DNA of 64,000 nt from CAWBLP01 sp963789495 (GTDB taxonomy: Bacteria > Pseudomonadota > Alphaproteobacteria > Acetobacterales > Acetobacteraceae): the NCBI GenBank assembly GCA_963789495.1, contig CAWBLP010000018.1:1-64000 (forward strand). The letters are read 5' to 3'. The notes beneath the pieces were generated by a model. The model was not told the DNA's origin. It was given only the letters and a program-made list of their open reading frames with translations, and searched no databases. The position numbers and the translations under genes are program-made. Positions 17,034 through 26,246 of the stretch are shown here, in pieces; position 1 is the first letter of the stretch; each line of letters opens with the position of its first letter.

Positions 17034-18011
17034 CTATCCCTTCGGCAGATGCTCCGGCTGAGCGAAGCCCATGCTGATCTCCGGGCGCCGGGCAGACTCG
17101 TCGCCGGCACCCATCACGCCGATCCGCATCGCCAGGCTGCCCCCCAGCACCGCCAGAGCGGCGAGGCCCGAAAGCATCGGCGAACGGCGGCGGGTCAGCA
17201 GCAGCGAGCCGAGGAGCAGGCCCAACGGGGCAACCACGCCCAGGCCGGTGCCGCCGACCTGCTCCATCACACCCGCTTGACTGGCCAGCGCCCGGTCAAC
17301 GCCGGCTTCTCGATACCGCTGCTCGGGAGCCAGGGTCGCCGCCAGCTCCATCGCCAGCGCGGCGACTGCGATGCTGTCCAGGTCGCGCCCGATCCGGCTG
17401 CGGCCTTCGCCGAGGCTCATCGCCGCGGCGGCCGCCGCCACCGACGACGCGCCGAACCGCACGGCCAAAGCTTTCGGGGCGGCGGCCCAGAGCGGCGTGC
17501 TGGTGGCGGACAGCAGGGACGCGGTGTAGGTGGCAAGCCCCGCACCCGCCGCGGCCGCCGGCACCTGCGCCACGCGCGCCACACGCCGCAGCCAGCCCAG
17601 TCCCTTCACCCGGTCCGCCAGGAACTGCCCGACCGCGGTGACGCCGCTGGCGGCGCTGAAGCTCATCAGGATCCAGGTGCCGATCGACATCGGCGAGGTG
17701 CCCTTGGCCACGCGCAGCATGTTGTAGAAGCGCTGCGGTGTGTGCAGATCGTAGATCAGGCAGGCGGCGCCGATGGTGGGTGCCAGCAGCGACAGCAACT
17801 GCCCGCGCCGCACCGTGCGCGCGGCTCGCCGTCCGCGGGTGAGGTCGAGCAGCCCGGACAGCAATTGCGCTCCGCCCGACAGCCCGGCCAGGAACACGTA
17901 GCTGCCCACGACGGCGTTGTTGAACGGCGCCGGCTTCACCTGCGAGCGGCCGTAATAGGTCCGGCCGTCCCAGCCCTTGCGCTCGTCGCCCAGATCGATC
18001 CCTTCCGGCAT
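17034..18011 (-). CDS. NrfD-like membrane subunit of formate dehydrogenase
   Basis: A 325-residue integral membrane protein with about eight hydrophobic spans, matching the NrfD/PsrC family that passes electrons between an iron-sulfur subunit and quinone without heme. Recognisable pieces are FNNAVVGSYVFLAGLSGGAQ in the first span, CLIYDLHTPQRFYNMLRV after the third and SPMSIGTWILMSFSAASG. The gene follows the iron-sulfur subunit by 15 bp on the same strand and lies opposite the selenoprotein catalytic subunit, so the three probably form a membrane-bound respiratory formate dehydrogenase. The NrfD type replaces the b-type cytochrome gamma subunit of enterobacterial enzymes. Confidence 0.85.
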   Translation of the reverse strand: MPEGIDLGDERKGWDGRTYYGRSQVKPAPFNNAVVGSYVFLAGLSGGAQLLSGLLDLTRGRRAARTVRRGQLLSLLAPTIGAACLIYDLHTPQRFYNMLRVAKGTSPMSIGTWILMSFSAASGVTAVGQFLADRVKGLGWLRRVARVAQVPAAAAGAGLATYTASLLSATSTPLWAAAPKALAVRFGASSVAAAAAAMSLGEGRSRIGRDLDSIAVAALAMELAATLAPEQRYREAGVDRALASQAGVMEQVGGTGLGVVAPLGLLLGSLLLTRRRSPMLSGLAALAVLGGSLAMRIGVMGAGDESARRPEISMGFAQPEHLPKG

Positions 18012-18026
18012 GCCGTGTCTCCTCGA

Positions 18027-18911
18027 TCAGCGCCGGCGGGCGAAGATGGCGAGTGCCGCCACCGCCAGTCCCGCCACCGCCGCCAGCCCCGCCGCCAGGC
18101 TCGGCGCCACCCGGTTGGCCGGCCGCGTCGGCGCGGTGGGAAGGTTGTAGGTTTCCGGCCGCGCGGTAAGCAGGAAGAACGCGTTAAGGTGGTCGAGCCC
18201 GCCCGTGGCACCGGGTGCGCCCGGCGTGCCGTACAGATACGCGGAGCCGACACCACGCTGGTGCAGCGCCTCCACCCGGTCCTGCGCGCGCTGCTGCAGG
18301 TCGGACAGCTCGCCGAACTGGATCGAATTGGTCGGGCAGGCCTTGGCGCAGGCCGGTTCCAGCCCGCCCTTCAAACGGTCGTAGCACAGCGTGCATTTAT
18401 GCGCCTTGCCATCGAGCGTGCTGACATCCACCACACCGAACGGGCAGGCCGGCACGCAATAGCCGCAGCCGTTGCAGATGTCCTGCTGCACCACGACGGT
18501 GTCGAACTCGGTGCGGAACAGCGCGCCGGTCGGGCAGGCCTCCAGGCAGGGCGCGTTGTGGCAGTGCTTGCACACGTCGCTCATCATCAGCCAGCCGCTC
18601 TGGAATGGCTGTTCCACGTCGCCACGCACCGCGTGCTCGATGAAGTTCACGTGGCGCCAGGTGTTGGCCGACAAGGCGCCGGTGTTGTCATAGCTGTCGC
18701 CGGTCAGGCCCAGATGGTCGGCGGGCAGGTTGTTCCACTCCTTGCACGCGACCTCGCACGCCTTGCAGCCGATACACAGCGTGGTGTCGGTGAAGAATCC
18801 ATAGGACTTGCCCGGCTCGATGCGAACTCCGGCGGTGAGTTCCGATTCGTTCGGGATGACCGCGTCCAGATCGGATTGCGGATAGTCCTGCACGCGCGGG
18901 TGGAATTCCAT
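18027..18911 (-). CDS. Formate dehydrogenase iron-sulfur (beta) subunit
   Basis: A 294-residue electron-transfer subunit with four 4Fe-4S clusters. The Cys clusters are visible in order: TLCIGCKACEVACKEWNN, then SDVCKHCHNAPCLEACPTGA, then QDICNGCGYCVPACPFGVVD, then HKCTLCYDRLKGGLEPACAK with a closing CPT. The C-terminus ends in a single hydrophobic span (LAAGLAAVAGLAVAALAIFA) and positive residues, so the subunit is anchored in the membrane. It links the molybdenum/selenium catalytic subunit to the NrfD-like quinone-reactive protein. The start MEFHPRV is chosen over an upstream in-frame extension that overlaps the neighbouring small gene. Confidence 0.9.
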   Translation of the reverse strand: MEFHPRVQDYPQSDLDAVIPNESELTAGVRIEPGKSYGFFTDTTLCIGCKACEVACKEWNNLPADHLGLTGDSYDNTGALSANTWRHVNFIEHAVRGDVEQPFQSGWLMMSDVCKHCHNAPCLEACPTGALFRTEFDTVVVQQDICNGCGYCVPACPFGVVDVSTLDGKAHKCTLCYDRLKGGLEPACAKACPTNSIQFGELSDLQQRAQDRVEALHQRGVGSAYLYGTPGAPGATGGLDHLNAFFLLTARPETYNLPTAPTRPANRVAPSLAAGLAAVAGLAVAALAIFARRR

Positions 18912-18951
18912 CTCGGCTCCTACAGGATCGCGCGAACGGTATGGTCCGGCA

Positions 18952-19182
18952 TCATCGCGGCGCGTCGTCCAGCGCGATGCGTTCCGCGGCGTGGCCAATC
19001 ACACCGGGCGCCGCGGTGAACCAGACACGAACATGGGACTGTGCGCGTTGCAGCGCCGCCAGTTGCTCGGGCTCCAGCGCGGCACGATGCGACAGCAGGA
19101 AATGATGTGCGACACCTTTGCGATCGATCAACTGGAACCGGCCTTCCTGCACAATGGTGACGATACCTTGGATCGATTGCAT
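18952..19182 (-). CDS. Small formate-dehydrogenase-associated protein
   Basis: A 76-residue soluble protein reading MQSIQGIVTIVQEGRFQLID at its start, then HHFLLSHRAALEPEQLAALQ. It looks like a small beta-barrel-type fold, with alternating hydrophobic residues, and I recall similar small proteins next to selenocysteine formate dehydrogenases in other proteobacteria, without a known role. It lies between the catalytic gene (divergent) and the iron-sulfur subunit (40 bp downstream, same strand), so it should be co-transcribed with the electron-transfer subunits. A role in assembly or maturation is possible but speculative. Confidence 0.7.
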   Translation of the reverse strand: MQSIQGIVTIVQEGRFQLIDRKGVAHHFLLSHRAALEPEQLAALQRAQSHVRVWFTAAPGVIGHAAERIALDDAPR

Positions 19183-19303
19183 GAATGCCTCGCGCGTCCG
19201 CTGGCGCAAATAACAACGGCGGCAGATTTTGGTTCCCGGCATGGAACCAGAGCGGCGCCGGCGCGTTTGCTCAGCGCCATCTGCGCTGCCACAGGGCCTG
19301 CTC

Positions 19304-22300
19304 ATGAAGAAACTTCGCCGCCGCATGACCGATCGCGTTGCCGGATTCGTGACCGACTGGTCGATCCCCCGCCAGCTTGCCGGCCAGAGCGTGATGGCCA
19401 AGGCGGCGGAAAGCACGCAGTCGCGCACATTGCGTCCGCGGCTGGAACAGGCGGATCGCATCGGCACCAGTATCTGTCCGTTCTGCGCTGTAGGGTGTTC
19501 GCAGCTGGTGTATGCGAAGAACGGCAAGCCGATCCATATCGAGGGCGATCCGCGCAGCCCGGTGAACCAGGGCACGCTATGCCCGAAAGGCGCCGGCACG
19601 CTGGGCATGCTGCTGTCGGAGCAGCGCATCAACCAGGTGCTGTATCGCGCGCCCTATGCCACGCAGTGGGAAACCCGGCCGCTGGACTGGGCGATGGAAC
19701 GCATCGCCCAGCGCGTGAAGCAATCCCGCGACGAGACCTTCACCGAGACCTTGCCCGAAGGCACCCCGGTCAATCACACCTTGGGCATCGGCTCGATGGG
19801 CGGTGCCACGCTGGACAACGAAGAGAACTACCTGATCAAGAAACTGTTCGGCGGCGGTCTCGGCATCGTCAACATCGAGAACCAGGCGCGCATCTGACAC
19901 TCGTCGTCGGTACCCGGTCTGGGGACGTCGTTCGGGAGAGGTGCAGCGACCATGGCCCTGTGGGACCTGGTCAACAGCGACTGCATCGTGGTGATGGGCT
20001 CCAACATGGCGGAGAACCATCCGGTCGCCTTCCGCTTCGTCGTGCAGGCGCAGCAACGCGGCAGCACGGTGGTGCATGTCGATCCGCGGTTTACCCGTAC
20101 CTCGGCGCTGGCGGATGTGCACGCCCCGATCCGCTCTGGTACCGATATCGCGTTCCTCGGCGGCGTGATCCGCTACATCCTGGCCAACGACCTGTGGTTC
20201 CGCGACTTCGCCCTGGCCTACACCAACATCGCCACGATCATCGAGGACGGCTACGTCGATCCGGAGGACAATGACGGGATCTTCTCCGGCTTCGACGTGA
20301 AGAACGGCACCTATCAGCACGATACCTGGCAGTACAAGGGCGAGGTGGTGCCGTCAGCGCTGGCCGAACATCGCGTCCACACGACGGAGCATACCGAGGG
20401 CGGCAAGCGCGCCACCATGGAGCGTCCGCCGCCGACCGATCCGACCCTGCAGCACCCGAACTGCGTCTATCAGATCTTGCGCCGCCATTTCGAGCGCTAT
20501 ACGCCGGAGATGGTGGAGCAGGTCACCGGCTGTCCGCAGCACGTGTTCCTGCGCGTCTGCGAGGCGCTGACGACGAACTCGGGCCGCGAGCGCACCGGTG
20601 CATTCTGCTACGCAGTCGGCTGGACACATCACTCCTACGGTGTGCAGATCATCCGCGCCGCCACCATCATCCAAGGCCTGCTGGGCAATGTCGGCCGCCC
20701 CGGTGGCGGCGTGCTGGCCCTGCGTGGCCATTGCAGCATCCAGGGCAGCACTGACATCCCGACCCTCTACAACATGCTGCCCACCTACCTGCCGCAGCCG
20801 AACGCGTTCAGTCCGCATCACACGTTGCGCGAGTTCCTGGAGGTCGAAACCGTGCCCACCGGCTGGTGGCACAACATGCCGAAATACGTGGTCAGCCTGT
20901 TGAAGGCCTGGTACGGCGCGAAGGCCCAGCCGGACAACGAGTTCTGCTATCCCTACGTGCCGAAGCTGACCGGCGATCATTCGCAACTGCCGATGACCCT
21001 GGCGATGATCGACGGCGTGATGAAGGGCCAGTTCGTGCTCGGCCAGAATCCCGTGGTTGGAGCGGTGAACTCCGACCTGGTGGAACGCGGCCTGTCGAAG
21101 CTGGAGTGGCTGGTGGTGCGCGACTTCGCCATGACGGAGACTGCCAATTTCTGGCAGAAGGGCCGGCTGGTGCAGCGTGGCGAGCTGACGCCGGAGCAGA
21201 TCGGCACCGAAGTGTTCTTCCTGCCCTCCGCGATGGCGGCGGAAAAGGAAGGCAGCATGACCAACACCACGCGGCTGGTGCAGTGGCATGACAAGATCTG
21301 TGATCCGCCCGGCGCTTCACGCTCCGATCTATGGTTCATCTATCATCTGGGCCGGCGCCTGAAGGAGCTGTATGCCGACAGCACCGAGGCGAAGGATGCG
21401 CCGATCCAGGCGCTGACCTGGGACTATCCGGTCAGCGGCGCGATCGCCGAACCGGATGCGGCGTCGGTGCTGCGCGAGATCAATGGTTACACGGTGGCGG
21501 ACCGCAAGCAGTTGGCGAGTTTCCAGCAATTGAAGGACGACGGCAGCACGGCCTGCGGCGGTTGGCTGTACACCGGCGTGTTTCCCGATCAGCACGACAA
21601 TCGCGCGCGGGCCCGCAGGCCGGATGGACCGGACGGTCCGGGCAGCCATCAGGGCTGGGCGTTCGCCTGGCCGGACAACCGCCGCACGCTGTACAATCGC
21701 GCCTCCGCAGACCTCGACGGCAAGCCGTGGTCGGACCGCAAGCGCATGATCTGGTGGGATGCCGACCAGCAGAAATGGACCGGCCTGGATACGCCGGACT
21801 TCACGCCCACCAAGCCGCCGGACATGCGCCCCGACTGGGGCCAGCATCCACAGGGAATGGAGGCGTTGGGCGGCAACGATCCGTTCATCATGGAAGCCGA
21901 CGGCAAGTGCATGCTGTTCGTGCCATCGGGTCTGAAGGATGGTCCGCTGCCCACCTATTACGAGCCGGTGGAAAGCCCGTCACGCAATGCGATCTATGGC
22001 CAGCAGATGAATCCCGCGACGAAGCTGTGGCCACGCCCTGGCAACGAACTGCATGAGCCGGAAGACCCACGCTATCCTTATGTGTTCACCACCTATCGCT
22101 TGACGGAGCTGCATTGCGGCGGGATCAGCACCCGCGTGATGCCGCATAATGCGGAGCTGCAGCCGGAGGCGTTCGTCGAGATTTCGCCCGAACTCGCGCA
22201 TGAACTGGGGATTCGCAATCTCGACTGGACCGTGCTGACCACTGCGCGCGGCGAGATCGAGGCGAAGGCACTCGTCACCGAGCGCATCCGACCCTTCATG

Positions 22301-22498
22301 GTGAACGGCAAACCGGTGCACCAGGTCGGCATGCCCTGGGTGTTCGGCTGGGAGGGTTATGCGCGCGGCGATATCGCCAATGTGCTGCTGGCGATTTTCG
22401 GCGATCCGAACACCTCGATCCATACCACCAAGGCCGCAACCTGCTGCCTGCACAGGGGACGTTTGACGCACGCCGGAGGTATCGGACGTGGCCAATGA
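19304..22498 (+). CDS. Formate dehydrogenase catalytic subunit, selenocysteine-containing
   Basis: A molybdopterin oxidoreductase of 1064 residues if the TGA at 19895-19897 is read as selenocysteine (residue 198). The reading frame is the same before and after the TGA. ENQARI precedes it and His follows, the conserved active-site context of respiratory formate dehydrogenases. The N-terminal 4Fe-4S motif CPFCAVGC (Cys58, 61, 65, closing Cys93 in TLCPKG) is present, and later pieces include VVMGSNMAENHPVAFRF, GRPGGGVLALRGHC and a C-terminal dinucleotide-binding domain. A typical twin-arginine signal is not obvious at the chosen start MKKLRRRM. A SECIS-like hairpin follows the TGA. Oxidises formate to CO2; selenium machinery must be encoded elsewhere. 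Confidence 0.9.
19895..19935 (+). promoter_or_regulatory. UGA selenocysteine codon and bacterial SECIS-like hairpin
   Basis: The TGA is followed after exactly 18 bases by GGTCT (19916-19920), sitting in an apical loop closed by CCC/GGG. The Escherichia coli fdhF SECIS has the loop GGUCU at the same distance from its UGA. The lower stem is irregular, with a few pairs (T-A, G-C) and mismatches, so only the upper part is convincing. The loop and spacing together support SelB-dependent recoding. Confidence 0.75.
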
Positions 22499-22775
22499 TC
22501 TCGCCGCGCAGGTGCTGCAACGGATCGACAAACTGCTGGCGGAGCGGCCGGACAAGATCGGGCATGAATTCTCCGAGGCGACCCGCTGCATGACGGCGTA
22601 TCGCGATGCGCTGGTCGTGGCATGGCGCGAGAGCCGCAGCGAAGCGGACCGCGTGCGCATGGTGCACGCGAACTCGGTGCTGAGCGTCGTGGTCGGCGCG
22701 CACTACCCGTTGGGTGGCGTACCTTGGCCGCATCTGGAAAAGGCGCGCGACCTGCTGGCGGATCTGGCCGGGTAG
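22488..22775 (+). CDS. Small protein downstream of formate dehydrogenase
   Basis: A 95-residue, mostly helical soluble protein starting at GTG, with GGAGGT seven bases upstream; it overlaps the end of the catalytic gene by 11 bases. Segments such as QRIDKLLAERPDKIGHEFSE and WRESRSEADRVRMVHANSVL suggest a helical hairpin. I do not recognise it. Tight coupling to the dehydrogenase gene implies a role in the same complex or its assembly, which is inference only. It is convergent with the acyl-CoA ligase. Confidence 0.72.
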   Translation: MANDLAAQVLQRIDKLLAERPDKIGHEFSEATRCMTAYRDALVVAWRESRSEADRVRMVHANSVLSVVVGAHYPLGGVPWPHLEKARDLLADLAG

Positions 22776-22797
22776 GCGAGGGCGGCCACGCGGCGCC

Positions 22798-24488
22798 TCA
22801 AGCCTTCAATTCGGGAAAATCCTCCTCGCGGAACTCGTCGGGCGGACGGGTGCCGTCTTTCGCCAGCCGCTCCTCGGTCTGTCGCAGTTCCACTCTGCGG
22901 ATCTTGCCGGAGATCGTCTTCGGCAACTCGGAAAATTCGATGCGCCGGATGCGCTTGAACGGCGCCAGCCGCTCGCGCAGATGGCGGAAAATCGACAGCG
23001 CAACGTCACGATCCGCGACCGTGCCACTGGCGAGTGTCACGTAGGCCTTCGGCACCGCCATGCGCAGCGTGTCGGGCGCCGGCACCACGGCCGCCTCCGC
23101 CACCGCTTCGTGTTCGATCAGCACACTCTCCAGCTCGAACGGGCTGATGCGATAGTCCGACGCTTTGAACACGTCATCCGCTCGACCCACATAGGTGAAA
23201 TACCCGTCCGCATCGCAGGTCGCAACATCGCCGGTGCGGTACGCGTTCTGGCCGAGCGGCGCGAACTGACCCGTCGTCGTTCTGGTAGCCGCGCATCAGA
23301 CCAATCGGGGCCGGATTGAGATCGATGCTGACCTCGCCTTCAGCAGCTGCCTTCCCATCGGCATCCAGCAGATGAATGCGATAGCCGGGCGCTTCCTGTC
23401 CCATCGACCCAGGCTTCACCACCTGGCTGCGGAAGCAGCCGATCTGCACGGTGGTTTCGGTCTGCCCGTAGGCCTCGCGCACGGTCTTGCCCCAGACCTT
23501 CTGCACGTGCTCGATGATCTCCGGATTGAGCGGCTCGCCGGCGGAACACACCTCGCGCAGTGAGGTGTGCCAGGACGCCATATCCTCCTGCACGAACATC
23601 CGCCATACCGTCGGCGGCGCGCAGAGCGTCGTCACCTTATTGTCGGTGATCGCGGTCAGCATGTCCCGCGCGTTGAAGCGCGGCTGATTGGCGATGAACA
23701 CCGTTGCGCCGGCATTCCAGGGTGCGAAGAAGCAGCTATAGGCATGCTTCGCCCAGCCGGGCGAGGAGATGTTCAGATGCATGTCGCCCGGCTGCAGCGC
23801 GAGCCAGTACATCGTGATCAGATGGCCGACCGGGTAGCTCTGGTGGCTGTGCTCCACCAGTTTCGGCCGCGACGTGGTGCCGGAGGTGAAATACAGCAGC
23901 AGCGGATCGGTGGCCGTGTGTCGGCCCGTCCGGCGTGAAACTCTCAGTGCCGGTCAGCAGATCGTCGTAGCGATGCCAGCCCGCAGGTGCGTCATCGACG
24001 GCGATGCGGGTGACGGTCGGGTCCAGGCCATCGAATTTCGCCGCATCGGCGGCGCGCGCGACCAGGTGGCGGACGCGTCCGCGATCGAACCGATCCTTCA
24101 GGTCGCGCGGTGTCAGCAGCGTGGTGGCCGGGATCACGACGGCGCCCAGCTTCATTGCGGCGAGCATGGTCTCCCAGAGGGGGACGACATTGCCGAGCAT
24201 GAGCAGGATGCGGTCGCCGCGCTTGACGCCGAGGTTGCGGAGCCCGTTGGCCAGGCGGCTCGATGCGACGGAGAGTTCGGCGAAGCTGCGTGTCGCCCCA
24301 CCGTCGCCGACGATCTTCAGCGCCGGCTTGTCGGCCAGCACGCCGCGGGCGAGTTCAGCATCGAACCAGTCCAGCGCGTAATTGAAAGTCTCCAGCTTCG
24401 GCCAGCGGAAATCCCGATGCGCACGCGTGTAGTCGGCCTGCTGCGCGAACAGGAAGTCACGTGCTTGCTTGAATGCGTCGGCGGACAT
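22798..24488 (-). pseudogene. AMP-binding acyl-CoA synthetase, two frameshifts
   Basis: An adenylate-forming acyl-CoA ligase of about 560 residues of the medium-chain/acetyl type, now in three frames. N-terminal part: MSADAFKQARDFLFAQQ to PATTLLTPRDLKDR. Middle frame: the P-loop region LYFTSGTTSRPKLV, ISSPGWAKHAYSCFFAPWNA and EAYGQTETTVQIGCF. C-terminal frame: VGRADDVFKASDYRISPFEL, ending with the catalytic Lys region LPKTISGKIRRVEL. The breaks are at about 23925 and 23271; at the second, one extra T in a GGGTC context restores the sequence when removed. Motifs on both sides are undamaged, so sequencing error is plausible. Substrate unknown. An mmsB-like gene lies just upstream on the same strand. 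Confidence 0.85.
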
Positions 24489-24520
24489 GGTTTCCTCCCA
24501 AGCCCAGGCATTGCTGCCCG

Positions 24521-25420
24521 CTATTCCCGCTTCTGACCCGCCAGCCAGCGGAACACCACGGAAAAATCCTTGGCGCCGTCACCCGCATCGACCACGGCCT
24601 GATAGAATTGCAGCGCGTGTGCGGCCAACGGGGTGGGCGAGCCGGTGGCGTCCGCCGCTTCCTGCGACAGTTTCACGTCCTTCAGCATCAGCGCGGCCAT
24701 GAAGCCGGGGGCGTAATCTCGGTTGGATGGCGCGGCCGGCACGGGACCGGGGGCAGGGCAATAGTTGCTCAAGGCCCAGGACTGCGAGGTTGCGGTGCTG
24801 GTGATCTGGTGCAGCTTGTTCCAGTCCAGACCAAGCTTCTGGGCGAGCAGGAAGCCTTCGGCGACACCGACCATGTTGATGGCCAGCATCATGTTGTTGC
24901 AGATCTTGGCCGCCTGACCTGCCCCGGCCTCACCGGCGAGAAAGATGTTCTTGCCCATGGCCTGCAGGATCGGCAGGCCGCGCGCGAAGGCTTCCTCCGT
25001 TCCGCCGACCATGAAGGTGAGCGTGCCGTTGGTGGCCCCCACCGTGCCGCCCGACACCGGCGCATCCAGCATGGCGAGGCCCGCCTGGCGTGCGGCTTCG
25101 GTGACTTCGCGGGCGCTTGCGACGTCGATGGTGGAACAGTCGATCAGCAGCGGACCGGAGTCCTTGACGGCTTCCACCAGCCCGCCCTGATGCAGCCACA
25201 CCTCGCGCACGTGCTGACCCGCGGGCAGCATGGTGATGACGAACTCGGCGCCGCGTGCGGCCTCGGCGGCACTGGTGGCGACCTTGCCGCCGGCCGCCTC
25301 CAAGGCGCGCAATGCGGCTTGGTTGATGTCGTAGCCGCTGACCTGATGCCCGGCCTTCACCAGGTTCGCCGCCATCGGCGCACCCATATTGCCCAGGCCG
25401 ATGAATCCGATGCGTGCCAT
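24521..25420 (-). CDS. mmsB: 3-hydroxyisobutyrate dehydrogenase-like NAD(P)-dependent oxidoreductase
   Basis: A 299-residue beta-hydroxyacid dehydrogenase. GFIGLGNMGAPMAANLVKAG is the N-terminal NAD-binding loop, MLDAPVSGGTVGATNGTLTF is the substrate-binding signature, and GAGQAAKICNNMMLAINMVG carries the catalytic Lys. This pattern fits 3-hydroxyisobutyrate dehydrogenase (valine catabolism), which acts with methylmalonate-semialdehyde dehydrogenase; related tartronate-semialdehyde reductases share the motifs, so the symbol is provisional. It is 2 bp from the DUF3237 gene and upstream of the acyl-CoA ligase, all on the minus strand, likely one operon. Confidence 0.85.
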   Translation of the reverse strand: MARIGFIGLGNMGAPMAANLVKAGHQVSGYDINQAALRALEAAGGKVATSAAEAARGAEFVITMLPAGQHVREVWLHQGGLVEAVKDSGPLLIDCSTIDVASAREVTEAARQAGLAMLDAPVSGGTVGATNGTLTFMVGGTEEAFARGLPILQAMGKNIFLAGEAGAGQAAKICNNMMLAINMVGVAEGFLLAQKLGLDWNKLHQITSTATSQSWALSNYCPAPGPVPAAPSNRDYAPGFMAALMLKDVKLSQEAADATGSPTPLAAHALQFYQAVVDAGDGAKDFSVVFRWLAGQKRE

Positions 25421-25422
25421 GG

Positions 25423-25881
25423 TCAGAGTACCTCGAACACCTCGTACACCGGACCTTGTGGCGGACGTCGCCCGGTGCCGACGGCAATGATGCGGTTCAG
25501 CCAGTCATAGTGTGGAGCGGCGGTTTCGAACGCGACGGCGGTACGGAAATAATACGTCGACGGATCGACATCCTCACCGCGATTCATCCGCTCCATCACT
25601 GCCTCCGGCCCGTGCCGCATGCCGCGATAGGTCATGCCGATGGTCGCGCCGTCCTCGGTCTGCAGCACCAGCCGCACATCCAATGTGGTGGAACCATCCG
25701 GCCGCACGATGATCCAGTCGGCCCCGCCGGGCAGCACCGTGCCGCGCAACCGTTCGCCCTGGAACGTGCCGCCGGCAACCAGGCCGATGCGGCGATTGCC
25801 ATTTGGCGTGACACCGATCGCCTGCATGCCTGCGACCTCCAGCGTGAGCGTAAACAGCGGCGCGGTGCGGATTTCGGCCAT
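25423..25881 (-). CDS. DUF3237 domain-containing protein
   Basis: A 152-residue protein matching the DUF3237 family of beta-barrel fold. Characteristic pieces are RIGLVAGGTFQGERLRGTVL, DWIIVRPDGSTTLDVRLVLQ, TYYFRTAVAFETAAPHYDWL and LNRIIAVGTGRR. No function is established for the family, though members often neighbour catabolic dehydrogenases. It is first in the minus-strand set with the mmsB-like gene and the acyl-CoA ligase. Confidence 0.88.
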   Translation of the reverse strand: MAEIRTAPLFTLTLEVAGMQAIGVTPNGNRRIGLVAGGTFQGERLRGTVLPGGADWIIVRPDGSTTLDVRLVLQTEDGATIGMTYRGMRHGPEAVMERMNRGEDVDPSTYYFRTAVAFETAAPHYDWLNRIIAVGTGRRPPQGPVYEVFEVL

Positions 25882-25942
25882 GCGGTTGCCTCCTCGATGA
25901 TCGCGGGATCACACCCGATCCGCCGTCGGGCGGCAAGGCAGT

Positions 25943-26176
25943 CGGGGGCGTTGCCCCCGGACCCCATCAAGGGGCGCTGCCCCTTGCATCCCCGCCAAGG
26001 GCTCGCCCTTGGAACCGACTCTGTTTGGGGCGGGGAGGGGGCCGTGACGCCATCGGACCAAACGAGCATCGCGACCGGCCCCCTCCCCACCCCAAACCGA
26101 ATCCGATTGCAAAGGCGAGCCTTTGCTGGAGGTCCAGGGGGCAAAGCCTCCTGGTGGGGTTCGGGGCAACGCCCCG
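25943..26176. repeat. Dispersed palindromic repeat, copy 2
   Basis: The same chain of GC-rich hairpins as at 2413-2652, beginning GGGGGCGTTGCCCCC and ending CGGGGCAACGCCCCG, with conserved inner blocks AAGGGGCGCTGCCCCTT and CCAAGGGCTCGCCCTTGG. The centre, about 26040-26090, differs most between copies. Here it lies between two divergent genes, so it cannot serve purely as a terminator; it sits in the 5' regions of both the DUF3237 and serine hydrolase genes. Confidence 0.85.
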
Positions 26177-26246
26177 ATCGCCCGGTGTGACAGTCCGCCG
26201 ACTCCCGCCTAGCATCGCCCGCGACAAGCCGAACAGGAGGAGCGCC

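Noticed and set aside
17049..19019. A 656-codon plus-strand frame opposite the NrfD and iron-sulfur genes
   Set aside because: The opposite strand encodes recognisable proteins with Cys clusters and membrane spans; this frame has none and is typical of GC-rich antisense frames.
19895..19897. Nonsense mutation or gene split at the TGA in formate dehydrogenase
   Set aside because: Frame is unchanged on both sides, the residue context is that of the active-site selenocysteine, and a GGTCT loop follows at the standard distance.
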